Below, in pieces: positions 35,706-45,340 of a DNA stretch of 51,921 bases. The translations under genes and the position numbers were made by a program. Position 1 is the first letter of the stretch. Each line of letters starts with the position of its first letter. Source of the DNA: Rhizobium sp. ASV20. Its GTDB lineage: Bacteria; Pseudomonadota; Alphaproteobacteria; Rhizobiales; Rhizobiaceae. A model generated the notes under the pieces. The model was given only the letters and a program-made list of their open reading frames with translations. It was not told the DNA's origin and made no database searches. The stretch is from assembly GCF_016429015.1 (NCBI RefSeq), contig NZ_JAELTU010000034.1, positions 1-51,921 of the forward strand. Reading direction: 5' to 3'.

Positions 35706-35966
35706 TTACTGGACGATGTCGAGATCGTTGACGACGCGCTTGCCGTCGACTTCCGTGTAGAAGACGACGACCTTGACGCCAGCCTTCAGGCCGCTGAAGT
35801 CGAAATCCTCGGGCACCTGATAGTTCTTGCCATCGTCCAGCGTGATGCTGAAATTCTGGGTATCGACCTTCTTGATCGTGGACTCGACATCAGCGCTTTC
35901 GGCAAAAGCTGCGACGGGAGCAAGCAGGCTTGCCGTGGCCAAAAGCGTCGCTACGAAAAAGCGCAT
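35706..35966 (-). CDS. DUF1344 small periplasmic protein
   Basis: 86 residues: signal peptide (MRFFVATLLATASLLAPVAAFA) and a compact domain (IKKVDTQNFSITLDDGKNYQVPEDFDFSGLKAGVKVVVFYTEVDGKRVVNDL) of the DUF1344 family, a beta-rich fold. Function unknown. It has its own hairpin downstream. Confidence 0.9.
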   Translation of the reverse strand: MRFFVATLLATASLLAPVAAFAESADVESTIKKVDTQNFSITLDDGKNYQVPEDFDFSGLKAGVKVVVFYTEVDGKRVVNDLDIVQ

Positions 35967-36382
35967 GGTCGTTACCCTTCAAGTCGATTTACTTGTGATT
36001 TCTTATGCGGCGCAGATAACACTTCGAATATGGCGGAAGTTGCCCTCAATGATGGCTTCGCCCGCCCAATTGGTGAATGCACTGTCACAATCCACAATCT
36101 GGATTAATCTTTGTTTACCATACCGATGGCGAAGGCAAGACTTGGCCGAAAACCGCCTCCGCGATGACGGAAAGATAGATTTCGTCTTGCCGGCTTTTTG
36201 GAGCCGCCGGACGATCGAGGCCAAACCGGCCCCGATCATCTGGCACTGGAGCCAAACGGCTAGAGAATGATGTCGCCCGAAAACCGCTTACACTTTTCGA
36301 CGTCATGCTCTATGAGTGTGCCGCAATTGCAAGAGAGAAGACGCGGTCTGTTCGTCAGGCCGCACCAATCCGGTCGTTTTCC
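35967..36382. other. Intergenic region upstream of aroC
   Basis: 416 bases between the divergent DUF1344 and aroC genes. It contains the palindromic repeat at 36261-36312. A 78-codon minus-strand frame (36003-36239) and the upstream extension of aroC have no family signature and I do not call them. No clear promoter seen. Confidence 0.5.
36261..36312. repeat. Rhizobial palindromic repeat, copy 2
   Basis: TAGAGAATGATGTCG at the left and CGACGTCATGCTCTA at the right form arms with two mismatches; inside, CCGAAAA faces TTTTCG around CCGCTTACAC. It shares its core and right end with the element at 17493-17538. As I recall, elements of this type are common between rhizobial genes. Confidence 0.7.
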
Positions 36383-37480
36383 ATGTCGCACAATACTTTC
36401 GGTCACCTTTTCCGCGTCACCACCTGGGGCGAAAGCCACGGGCCGGCGCTCGGCTGCGTCGTTGATGGCTGCCCTCCCGGCCTCCGTTTCAAGCTTGGGG
36501 AGCTTCAAGCCTGGCTCGACAAGCGCAAACCGGGCCAGTCGCGCTTCGTCACGCAGCGACGTGAGGACGATCTCGTCAAGGTATTGTCGGGCGTGATGTT
36601 CGACGAGGACGGCGAGACGATGATCTCGACGGGAACGCCGATCTCGATGCTGATTGAAAACACCGACCAGCGCTCGAAGGATTACGGCGAGATCGCGCGG
36701 CGCTACCGCCCCGGCCATGCCGATTATACCTATGACGTCAAATACGGCATTCGTGACTATCGCGGCGGTGGACGCTCGTCTGCGCGCGAGACGGCCGCAC
36801 GCGTCGCTGCCGGCGGCATTGCCCGTCTCGTCGTGCCCGGCGTCACGATCCGCGGGGCGCTGGTACAGATTGGCAAACACAAGATCAACCGCGCCAACTG
36901 GGATTGGGCGCAGGTGGACCAGAACCCGTTCTTCGCTCCCGATCCCGAAATCGTGCCTGTGTGGGAAGACTATCTCGACGGCATCCGCAAGGCCGGCTCC
37001 TCCATCGGCGCAGTCGTCGAAGTCGTGGCCGAAGGTGTGCCTGAAGGGCTTGGCGCGCCGATCTATGGCAAGCTCGATCAGGACATCGCCTCGCTTTTGA
37101 TGTCGATCAATGCGGTCAAGGGCGTCGAGATCGGCGAAGGCTTCGCATCGGCCGAACTGACCGGCGAGGAGAATGCCGACGAGATGCGCATGGGCAACGA
37201 CGGCAAGCGCATTTTCCTGTCCAACCATGCCGGCGGCATTCTGGGCGGTATTTCCACCGGCGAGCCTGTCGTCGCCCGCTTCGCCATCAAGCCGACCTCC
37301 TCGATCCTGACGGAACGCCAGTCGATCGATGCGGACGGCAACAATGTCGACCTGCGCACCAAGGGCCGCCATGATCCATGCGTCGGCATTCGTGCCGTAC
37401 CGATCGGCGAAGCGATGGTTGCTTGCGCCATTGCCGATCATTATTTGAGAGATCGCGGCCAGACGGGCCGGCAGAGATAG
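36383..37480 (+). CDS. aroC: Chorismate synthase
   Basis: 365 residues, full length. [50 protein letters not shown] and the C-terminal [26 protein letters not shown] are the standard motifs. It converts EPSP to chorismate with reduced FMN. The neighbouring ribBA makes a riboflavin precursor, a possible loose link through FMN. The start at ATG 36383 lacks a good ribosome binding site; in-frame upstream codons reach 36305 but overlap the repeat. Confidence 0.96.
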   Translation: MSHNTFGHLFRVTTWGESHGPALGCVVDGCPPGLRFKLGELQAWLDKRKPGQSRFVTQRREDDLVKVLSGVMFDEDGETMISTGTPISMLIENTDQRSKDYGEIARRYRPGHADYTYDVKYGIRDYRGGGRSSARETAARVAAGGIARLVVPGVTIRGALVQIGKHKINRANWDWAQVDQNPFFAPDPEIVPVWEDYLDGIRKAGSSIGAVVEVVAEGVPEGLGAPIYGKLDQDIASLLMSINAVKGVEIGEGFASAELTGEENADEMRMGNDGKRIFLSNHAGGILGGISTGEPVVARFAIKPTSSILTERQSIDADGNNVDLRTKGRHDPCVGIRAVPIGEAMVACAIADHYLRDRGQTGRQR

Positions 37481-37490
37481 GGATTTCTTG

Positions 37491-38594
37491 ATGCCTTACG
37501 ACCAGAAGCGTGTTGTCGATGCCATCCGGGCTTTCGAGGCCGGCGAAATCGTCGTTGTCATGGACGACAACGATCGCGAGAACGAGGGTGACCTGATCGT
37601 CGCTGCGGTTCACTGCACGCCCGAGAAAATGGCCTTCATCGTTCGCCATACATCCGGCATCGTCTGCACGCCGATGCCGCGCGAGGAAGCCAAGCGTCTG
37701 AACCTCAATGCGATGGTCGCGGAAAACGATTCCGCTCACACGACCGCCTTTACCGTTTCCGTCGACTTCAAGCATGGTACGACCACGGGCATTTCCGCCG
37801 ACGACCGGACGCTGACGGTGCGCAACCTCGCCAATCCGAATGTCGGCCCCGCCGACTTCGTCCGCCCCGGCCATATCTTCCCGCTGATTTCACGCGAAGG
37901 CGGCGTGCTGATGCGCTCCGGCCATACCGAAGCCGCAGTCGATCTCTGCAAGCTTGCCGGCCTGCCGCCGATCGGCGTCATCAGCGAACTCGTCAATGAC
38001 GATGGCACGGTGATGCGCGGCCCGCAGGTAGCCGGTTTTGCCGAGCAGCACGGGCTGAAGATGGTCTCCGTCGCCGACCTCATCGCCTATCGCCAGCGCA
38101 AGGAAACGCTGATCGAGCTCGGCGCCAGTTTTGATATCGACACGCCGTTCGGCAAGGCACGTGCCCATACCTATTCTCTTCCATGGGATCCGATGCAGCA
38201 CCTCGCCGTTGTTTTCGGCGACATCCGCGACGGCATCGACATTCCGGTGCGTCTGCATCCGGAAATCGTTGCCGAGGATATTTTCGGCAAGCGCCGGCCC
38301 GTCGATTTTTACATGAAGAAGATCTCCGAAGAGGGTCGAGGCATCATCGTCTATCTGCGCGAGGGCTCCGTTGGCGTCGGGCATTCCGACAGCAACCGCA
38401 AGACGCGTCAGGCGGAGCGCGAAAGCCACGCCGAAGCGCAGGCACGCGACAATGAATGGCTTGAGATCGGCCTCGGCGCCCAGATCCTGAAGGATCTCGG
38501 CGTCAGCTCGATCAAGCTGCTCACCAGCCGCGAACGACACTATGTCGGCCTCGAAGGCTTCGGCATCAAGATTGCGAAGACGGAAATCTGCTGA
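37491..38594 (+). CDS. ribBA: 3,4-dihydroxy-2-butanone 4-phosphate synthase with inactive GTP cyclohydrolase II domain
   Basis: 367 residues. The N-terminal RibB half is intact: DDNDRENEGDL, RHTSGIVCTPM, TGISADDR and SGHTEAAVDL. The C-terminal half (about 205-365) resembles RibA but is degenerate: where RibA has HSECLTGD and RCDCG, this reads HPEIVAED and RRPVDF, so the three zinc cysteines are lost, and the REGSVGVGH segment lacks the catalytic Arg. It should make only DHBP. Another RibA is needed elsewhere. aroC ends 10 bp upstream. No FMN riboswitch is seen. Confidence 0.94.
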   Translation: MPYDQKRVVDAIRAFEAGEIVVVMDDNDRENEGDLIVAAVHCTPEKMAFIVRHTSGIVCTPMPREEAKRLNLNAMVAENDSAHTTAFTVSVDFKHGTTTGISADDRTLTVRNLANPNVGPADFVRPGHIFPLISREGGVLMRSGHTEAAVDLCKLAGLPPIGVISELVNDDGTVMRGPQVAGFAEQHGLKMVSVADLIAYRQRKETLIELGASFDIDTPFGKARAHTYSLPWDPMQHLAVVFGDIRDGIDIPVRLHPEIVAEDIFGKRRPVDFYMKKISEEGRGIIVYLREGSVGVGHSDSNRKTRQAERESHAEAQARDNEWLEIGLGAQILKDLGVSSIKLLTSRERHYVGLEGFGIKIAKTEIC

Positions 38595-38618
38595 TCGACT
38601 CTTGCTGCCGCATCTCAT

Positions 38619-38646
38619 CCGTTGCGATTAACCGCAATCGCAACGG
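38619..38646. terminator. Hairpin between convergent ribBA and acetyltransferase genes
   Basis: CCGTTGCGATT and AATCGCAACGG are exact 11-bp arms with a 6-base loop, centred between the two stops. No T-run on either side, so it may work with Rho or be a bidirectional block. Confidence 0.6.
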
Positions 38647-38659
38647 GTCACCGTCAGTG

Positions 38660-39226
38660 TCATTCTACATCCGATGACTGGACAGTATCGCGTGCAAGGA
38701 ACTCCCGGTCCAGCAGGCCCATCATGATGTCGTCGTGCCAGCTGCCTTTGACGTAAGCCGTCTCTCGCTCTCTTCCTTCGACAGTGAAGCCGCATTTCTC
38801 ATAGGCACGGATGGCGCGCTTGTTGTAAGCGAGCACACGTATACTGATGCGATGCAGCTTCATCTCTATGAAGGCATGGCGCAGGAGAAGCATGATCGCC
38901 TCGGTGCCGAACCCCTTGTCAAGCAAGGAGGGATTGCTGATGCCGATCGCCATCGTCGCACGCCTGTCCTGCAAGTTGACGTTGTCCAATCTGATTTCGC
39001 CGGCGAAGGTGCCCTCGATCTCGATGACCCATGTATGCGGACGTTCGGAGAGCCATTGCACCCATCGGGCCGCGCCCTCGCGGGTCATCGGTTTGACGTC
39101 GTCCTCATCGACGCCATACATCTCTGAGATCTGGGCATTCGTGCCCAGGGAGAAGCGCACATCGGCATCTTCGCCACGTGTCGGACGGAGCCTGACATTG
39201 CGGCCCTCAAGAACTGGCGACGACAA
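38660..39226 (-). CDS. GNAT family N-acetyltransferase (RimJ/RimL-like)
   Basis: 188 residues. EGRNVRLRPTRGEDA, AIGISNPSLLDKGFGTEAIMLLLRHAF (acetyl-CoA loop) and RVLAYNKRAIRAYEKCGFTVEGRERE are typical of the RimJ/RimL branch, which often acetylates small molecules or ribosomal N-termini. I chose TTG at 39226 because GGAGGAGG precedes it; the frame is open to 39403 but those codons overlap the glycosylase gene and read as low-complexity Arg/Gly. Confidence 0.85.
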   Translation of the reverse strand: MSSPVLEGRNVRLRPTRGEDADVRFSLGTNAQISEMYGVDEDDVKPMTREGAARWVQWLSERPHTWVIEIEGTFAGEIRLDNVNLQDRRATMAIGISNPSLLDKGFGTEAIMLLLRHAFIEMKLHRISIRVLAYNKRAIRAYEKCGFTVEGRERETAYVKGSWHDDIMMGLLDREFLARDTVQSSDVE

Positions 39227-39276
39227 TAGGCCCTCCTCCTTCCGACACGCTCTCGCGAGCCAATGAAGCAAACGCC

Positions 39277-40470
39277 TTACGCGCCCCGCCAACCGTCGAG
39301 AAAGACGACCTTCTCGACGCCGGTGAAGCGGGCGACGCGCTCCAGTTCCGCTTCCAGCTTCTCCAGCCGGCCGGCGGCAGCCTTGACACCCGGCTCCAAC
39401 CACAAGCGCTTGACGTCGAGTGTGCTTGCCTTGCGGTCTGCCTTCATGTCGATCCGTCCGATCAGCCGGTCTCCCTCAAGCAACGGGAAGACATAATAGC
39501 CATATTCGCGCTTGGGTTCGGGCACGAAAATCTCGATGCGGTAAAAGAAGCCAAACAGACGTTCGGTGCGATTGCGATCCCGCAATGTCGGATCGAACGG
39601 GCTCAGGACGCGAATGCGCGCCGGTGCTTCCGGATGACTATCGAGTGTTTCGTGGAAATCTTGGAAGGCATAGGACGGGCGCGGCTTTCCGCCGCCGACG
39701 GGCTCGATCAGCACATCAGTCAGCTCATCACGATGCGCCTCGACCCAGCTCTTGGCCTCAAGCGGCGTCACCAGATCCCAGAAGGCAGCGATTTCGCCCG
39801 AGGTGGCAAAGCCAAGCCGCTGCAGCGCGCTGCGGCAGGCCCAATCGACGAATTCGTCATGCTCCACTTCCGGCTCGTGAAAATGGCTTGGAAGAACACG
39901 TTCGACGAGATCATAGACCTTCTGGAAATTGGTGCGGCCGGCGATGGCGAACTTGCCGGTACGCCAGAAATATTCGAGTGCCGTCTTGTTCGGATGCCAG
40001 TTCCACCAGCCGCCGGAGACGTGATCTTCCGCTTTGACCTCGCGGGCGGTGATCGCGCCATTCTTCAGCACGCGTTCGTAGGTTTCGTCGAAGGCGGCTT
40101 CGAATCCCTCCCCTCGCCATTTTCGCCAACGCTCGATGATCGCAGCGTCCTCGCGGCGGAAGCGATGCTTCCAGTAGACGTAAAAGGCGCTCGGCAGGAT
40201 AGAGGCATCATGCGTCCAGTTCTCGAAGAGCGCGCCATCCTTTTCCAAAAGTTCGGTCAGATGCTCACGCCGATATGTCTGGTTGCGTGAAAACAGGATT
40301 TGATGATGGGCTCGCTCGACGGTGCCGATGCTATCGACCTGCACGAAGCCGATATCGTGGATGAGCTGCAGCAAACCCGCCTTGGTCAAGGCGCGGTTCG
40401 GTGGGTTGGCGAGTCCCTGCTTGGCAAGAAACACGCGGCGGGCGTCACGATTCGAAAGCAGATTCGTCAT
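39277..40470 (-). CDS. YcaQ-like winged-helix DNA glycosylase
   Basis: About 397 residues of the HTH_42/YcaQ family, with tandem winged helices. The catalytic QxD motif (QVDSI in IHDIGFVQVDSIGTVERAHH) is present; as I recall, YcaQ-type enzymes have QxD and AlkZ types QxQ. YcaQ unhooks interstrand crosslinks by removing N7-alkylated guanine. WNWHPNKTALEYFWRTGKFAI and VLSPFDPTLRDRNRTERLFGF are other family segments. The start could also be the ATG at 40497. Confidence 0.85.
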   Translation of the reverse strand: MTNLLSNRDARRVFLAKQGLANPPNRALTKAGLLQLIHDIGFVQVDSIGTVERAHHQILFSRNQTYRREHLTELLEKDGALFENWTHDASILPSAFYVYWKHRFRREDAAIIERWRKWRGEGFEAAFDETYERVLKNGAITAREVKAEDHVSGGWWNWHPNKTALEYFWRTGKFAIAGRTNFQKVYDLVERVLPSHFHEPEVEHDEFVDWACRSALQRLGFATSGEIAAFWDLVTPLEAKSWVEAHRDELTDVLIEPVGGGKPRPSYAFQDFHETLDSHPEAPARIRVLSPFDPTLRDRNRTERLFGFFYRIEIFVPEPKREYGYYVFPLLEGDRLIGRIDMKADRKASTLDVKRLWLEPGVKAAAGRLEKLEAELERVARFTGVEKVVFLDGWRGA

Positions 40471-40576
40471 GGGCGGATCATAGGCATAAATTCCCATGCT
40501 TTCAAAGAGCGCCGATTTGATAATTCGATGCAATGCGCTATAGCTCCGCGATCATACGACTGAATAGGGAAGCCGC

Positions 40577-41254
40577 TTGGACATCCGCTTCGAAAATGCC
40601 GGCGTCGATTATGGCTTGCGCACCGCGCTGGTTCCGCTGAGCCTGGCGCTTCAGGAGCGCCGCATCGGCGTGATCGGCCTCAACGGTTCCGGCAAGACGA
40701 CTTTCGCACGGCTAATCAACGGGCTCGTCAAGCCGACGACCGGACGTATCGTTGTCGATGGGCTAGACACGGTTGGCGACGCCAGCGAAGTGCTCGGAAA
40801 GGTCGGCTATATCTTCCAGTCGCCGCAGAACCAGATCATTCTGCCGATCGTGCGCGACGATATCGCTTACGGGCTGAAGGCGCGCGGATACGACAAGGCA
40901 CAGATCGAGGTGGCGGTGGACGGCATTCTCGATCGCTTCGGCGTTCGCCATCTGGCGGCGCGGCGCGCGCACGAGCTTTCGGGCGGCGAGCTACAGATGG
41001 CGGCCCTCTGCTCTGTGCTGGTCACCGGCCCCGATATTCTCATACTCGACGAGCCGACCAACCAGCTCGATCTCAGAAACCGGGCGCTCGTACAGAAAAC
41101 CATGGCAACGCTGCCGGAGAATGTCATCGTCATCAGCCACGATCTACCGCTGCTGGAAGATTTCGAGCGGGTGCTGGTGTTCGATCAAGGCCGATTGGTC
41201 GCCGATACTTCGGCAGCAGAGGCAATCGCCCGCTACAAGGAGATAGCGGCCTGA
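40577..41254 (+). CDS. bioM: Biotin ECF transporter ATPase
   Basis: 225 residues. Walker A GLNGSGKTTF, Q-loop FQSPQNQI, signature LSGGELQ, Walker B ILDEPTNQLD and H-loop ISHD mark an energy-coupling-factor ATPase (CbiO/EcfA type). With BioN and BioY it forms the biotin importer. TTG start at 40577 with GGGAAG upstream. bioN starts on the last base of the bioM stop (TGATG). Confidence 0.95.
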   Translation: MDIRFENAGVDYGLRTALVPLSLALQERRIGVIGLNGSGKTTFARLINGLVKPTTGRIVVDGLDTVGDASEVLGKVGYIFQSPQNQIILPIVRDDIAYGLKARGYDKAQIEVAVDGILDRFGVRHLAARRAHELSGGELQMAALCSVLVTGPDILILDEPTNQLDLRNRALVQKTMATLPENVIVISHDLPLLEDFERVLVFDQGRLVADTSAAEAIARYKEIAA

Positions 41255-41856
41255 TGCAGACGCTGCATGTGGACGTCGACACATGGCTGCACCGGCTGTC
41301 GCCGCGCGTGAAGCTCCTGGCGTTGGCCGCTCTTGGCGCCCTGCTCTTCCTGACGCAGTCCGCCCCGCTGCTTGCCGGCGCAAACCTTGTCGGTGCCGCG
41401 CTTTATTTCAGCACGGGCCTTTCTATCAAGGATGGGTTGAAGCGGCTGCGACCGATCCTGATCTCGATTGCCGTGCTGGCGGTCTTTGCCGCACTGGTCG
41501 GCCCGCTGAACGCTGCAATCGCCACAGCACTCAGATTGACGGCACTGGCTCTCTTTGCCGCCACGGTGACGGCGACCACATCGATGGCCGCGTTCATCGA
41601 CGAGATTACCGCTCTTGCCAGGCCAGTCGAGAAGGTGAGCCTGCTAAAAGCCGCCGACATCGGGCTTGCCGTCGGGCTTGTGATCCGCTTCGTGCCTGAA
41701 ATTCTCGACCGCTATCAGGCCATACGCGAGGCGCACCAGGCGCGCGGGATCAAGATACGCCTGGTAACGACCCTTGCACCGCTGATCATCCTGACCTTGC
41801 GTGATGCGGACAATATCGCCGCGGCGATTGACGCGCGCGGCATTCGACGGCAATGA
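41254..41856 (+). CDS. bioN: Biotin ECF transporter T component
   Basis: 200 residues, about five membrane helices, EcfT/CbiQ family. HRLSPRVKLLALAALGALLFL at the start; the two cytoplasmic Ala-Arg-Gly motifs that couple the ATPase appear as EAHQARGIKIR and AIDARGIR. It links BioM to the binding subunit BioY. Overlaps bioM by one base and precedes bioY by 28 bp. Confidence 0.95.
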   Translation: MQTLHVDVDTWLHRLSPRVKLLALAALGALLFLTQSAPLLAGANLVGAALYFSTGLSIKDGLKRLRPILISIAVLAVFAALVGPLNAAIATALRLTALALFAATVTATTSMAAFIDEITALARPVEKVSLLKAADIGLAVGLVIRFVPEILDRYQAIREAHQARGIKIRLVTTLAPLIILTLRDADNIAAAIDARGIRRQ

Positions 41857-41884
41857 GCATAGATCTGTTTCGCAAGGAGCCGCC

Positions 41885-42448
41885 ATGAACACGCGTGACC
41901 TCGTCCTTTCGGCGCTTTTTGCCGCCATCATAGTTGCGCTCGGCCTGCTGCCGCCGATCCCGATCGGCATCATTCCCGTGCCGATCACCGCGCAATCGCT
42001 CGGCGTCATGCTCGCCGGTGTCGTTCTTGGTGCCAAGCGCGGCACGATCGCGGTCCTAATCGTCGGCCTGCTGATCGTCATCGGCCTGCCGGTGCTATCC
42101 GGAGGCCGCGGCGGTCTTTCCTATTTCGCAACGCCGGTGGCCGGGTTCTTTGTCGGCTGGATATTCGCCGCCTTCGTGACGGGCTATATCTCGGAGCGGC
42201 TGGTGAAACCGGAGCAAAGCAGCCTTAACCAGGGCATCAGCTTCTTCATCGCGGCCGTCATCGGCGGCGTCGTGGTACTCTATGCCTTCGGGATTGCCTG
42301 GGTGGCAATCGCGGCGAATATCAGCTTCAGCACAGCGTTTCTCGGCTCCATGGGCTTTGTGCCGGGCGACATCGTCAAGGCGGCCGTGGCAGCACTCGTT
42401 GGCCGCGCCGTGATGGCCGGTTATCCGCTTTTACCACAACGGAGCTAA
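41885..42448 (+). CDS. bioY: Biotin transporter substrate-binding subunit BioY
   Basis: 187 residues with about six membrane helices. LVLSALFAAIIVALGLLPPIPIG, PVPITAQSLGVMLAGVVLGAKRGTIAVL (substrate-binding core) and GGRGGLSYFATPVAGFFVGWIFAAF are diagnostic of BioY (S component), which binds biotin with high affinity. AAGGAG precedes the ATG. Last gene of bioMNY. Biotin uptake fits rhizobia that need biotin from roots. Confidence 0.96.
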   Translation: MNTRDLVLSALFAAIIVALGLLPPIPIGIIPVPITAQSLGVMLAGVVLGAKRGTIAVLIVGLLIVIGLPVLSGGRGGLSYFATPVAGFFVGWIFAAFVTGYISERLVKPEQSSLNQGISFFIAAVIGGVVVLYAFGIAWVAIAANISFSTAFLGSMGFVPGDIVKAAVAALVGRAVMAGYPLLPQRS

Positions 42449-42455
42449 GCCCCGC

Positions 42456-42857
42456 TCAGGTGAGATACTTGTAGAGCCAATCGCGGGTGTCTTCCGGCAG
42501 TTGAACCGGTTCGTGCTCTTCACCGTGAACCGCGAGCCAGAGAATTTCCACCTCTGCCGCCAGTTCGTTGCCGGTTTCGACGGCAACGACGAAGCCGATC
42601 GACTTTCCGCCGATCTTGTTGACGCTCACAGAGAAACGCGCAAGATCATCGTAGCGAAGGGCTCTGTGCAGCGAACAGGATGCTTTTCTGGCGATATAGA
42701 TGGGCTCATCATCGACCAGGGGGCGCGTGCGCCAGAAATTCGAAAGCGCCGTCTCCGCCTGCGATATGTAGGAGGCGATGAACATGTGCCCATGCCGGTC
42801 GACGTCGCGCGGCGGCACCCTTACCTCGATGACATCGGATCGTTCTATACTGATCAT
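42456..42857 (-). CDS. Acyl-CoA thioesterase-like hotdog protein (4HBT)
   Basis: About 133 residues of the hotdog fold: VIEVRVPPRDVDRHGHMFIASYISQAETALSNFW (Asp near RDVDRHGH acts as the general base in 4HBT enzymes), YIARKASCSLHRALRYDD and VETGNELAAEVEILWL. It probably hydrolyses an acyl-CoA thioester; substrate unknown. Start at ATG 42857, or GTG three bases upstream. Convergent with bioY, 7 bp apart. Confidence 0.87.
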   Translation of the reverse strand: MISIERSDVIEVRVPPRDVDRHGHMFIASYISQAETALSNFWRTRPLVDDEPIYIARKASCSLHRALRYDDLARFSVSVNKIGGKSIGFVVAVETGNELAAEVEILWLAVHGEEHEPVQLPEDTRDWLYKYLT

Positions 42858-43025
42858 CACGCAACAACCCTGGCCAACGCCATACTGACCTTAATGAAAG
42901 CTTAACACCGCCCCTTGATAAGTAAACGGGCGCCCCTCCAAAGTGGTTAAGATGGATTGTTGACATCGTAGTGACATTGCCCATGTCCTGTAATAGGCGT
43001 CACACCTCCTATATAGATTGGCCCA

Positions 43026-43967
<942 letters not shown>

Positions 43968-43969
43968 CG

Positions 43970-44221
43970 ATGAGCGAGAACGCCAAGGTAGATGTTTCGG
44001 GCTATTCCTTCGAGAAGGCCGTGGCGGAGCTCGAGAGCATCGTTGCGCGGCTCGAACGCGGCGATGTGGCACTGGACGAATCCATCTCCATCTACGAGCG
44101 CGGCGAAGCGCTGAAGAAGCATTGCGAGGCGCTGCTCTCGGCTGCCGAGAACCGTATCGAAAAGATCAGGCTCGACCGCGCCGGCAAGCCGCAGGGCGTG
44201 GAGCCGCTGGACGGGCAGTAA
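43970..44221 (+). CDS. xseB: Exodeoxyribonuclease VII small subunit
   Basis: 83 residues, helical: [55 protein letters not shown] is the conserved XseB core. With XseA it degrades single-stranded DNA. Only 2 bp from the deacetylase gene, so co-transcribed. In many bacteria xseB-ispA-dxs are linked; here ispA is absent and a pirin gene stands before dxs. Confidence 0.95.
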   Translation: MSENAKVDVSGYSFEKAVAELESIVARLERGDVALDESISIYERGEALKKHCEALLSAAENRIEKIRLDRAGKPQGVEPLDGQ

Positions 44222-44291
44222 GACAAGCGGGAAAATTTGAGTTTGCCCGACATTCCCGGTAGGTTGAGCATCAACCGAAAGGAGACCCGAT

Positions 44292-45215
44292 ATGTCTTTC
44301 TTCCCAGGCAACGATCCTCAGGCAGGTGACGCCTTCGCCTGCGACGCGATCGAAAATCTCATCATTCCACGCACCAGCGACCTCGGCGGGTTTTCCGTAC
44401 GGCGCGCGCTTCCGAGCAGCCGGCGAAGGCTGGTGGGGCCGTTCATCTTCTTCGATCGCATGGGTCCGGCCATCCTGCGGCCCGGCGAAGCGCTTGACGT
44501 GCGTCCGCATCCGCATATCGGCCTTTCCACGGTCACTTACCTGTTCGACGGCGAGATCCGCCATCTCGACAGCCTCGGCACGGCCAAGGTCATCCGTCCG
44601 GGCGACGTCAATCTGATGACAGCGGGGCGTGGCATCGTACATTCGGAGCGCACGCCGGAGAACCTGCGCGACCATCCGTTTGCGATGTCCGGCCTGCAGA
44701 CCTGGCTTGCGCTGCCCGACGACAAGGAGGAGATCGACCCCGCCTTCGCCCACACGGAGAAAGACGATCTGCCCGAGATTGCCGACGGCGGCGTCACCGG
44801 GCGTGTGGTAATCGGTAGCTTCGAGGGCCTTTCCTCGCCGGTAAAATCCTTCTCCGATACCCTCTATGTCGATCTTCAGCTGCAGGCGGGCTCGAAGTGT
44901 CCATTCGGTGCTGCACATGAGGAACGGGCCGTCTATATCCTCTCCGGCTCGCTCGTCGTTGCCGGCGATCGCTTCGAGCAGGATCAACTCCTCGTTTTCC
45001 GTCCAGGCGATGCCATAACACTGGAAGCTGCAGAAAAAGGCTGCCACATCATGCTTTTTGGTGGTGCGGCGCTCAATTCGAAGCGCTATATCTGGTGGAA
45101 TTTCGTGTCGTCTTCCAAAGAGCGGATCGAAAAAGCCAAGGAAGAATGGCGCACAGGCCGCTTCGACATCGTGCCGGGCGACGAAGAAGAATTCATCCCT
45201 CTGCCGGAAGGCTGA
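44292..45215 (+). CDS. Pirin family protein
   Basis: 307 residues, two cupin domains. The metal site in the N-terminal cupin is RPHPHIGLSTVTYLFDGEIRH and GRGIVHSERTP (three His and one Glu); the C-terminal cupin has CPFGAAHEERAVYILSGSLVV. Pirins are nuclear co-regulators in eukaryotes and some bacterial ones have quercetinase activity; the role here is unknown. AAAGGAG precedes the ATG. Confidence 0.94.
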   Translation: MSFFPGNDPQAGDAFACDAIENLIIPRTSDLGGFSVRRALPSSRRRLVGPFIFFDRMGPAILRPGEALDVRPHPHIGLSTVTYLFDGEIRHLDSLGTAKVIRPGDVNLMTAGRGIVHSERTPENLRDHPFAMSGLQTWLALPDDKEEIDPAFAHTEKDDLPEIADGGVTGRVVIGSFEGLSSPVKSFSDTLYVDLQLQAGSKCPFGAAHEERAVYILSGSLVVAGDRFEQDQLLVFRPGDAITLEAAEKGCHIMLFGGAALNSKRYIWWNFVSSSKERIEKAKEEWRTGRFDIVPGDEEEFIPLPEG

Positions 45216-45340
45216 CGGGTTCATGACAATCCCACATGTTTCGTGTTCGGGATCACCTTGAATTCGGCGCCTTTTGTCGCAATTTGTTTTGACGTAAAGG
45301 CGGACCGCCGCCCAAGAATAGCAAGAAAGAGGCTTCCGCC

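Noticed and set aside
36003..36239. 78-codon minus-strand frame upstream of aroC
   Set aside because: No recognisable motif, no ribosome binding site, Arg/Ser-rich as expected of noncoding high-GC sequence.
37481..37490. FMN riboswitch before ribBA
   Set aside because: Only 10 bases separate aroC and ribBA, too short for the element.
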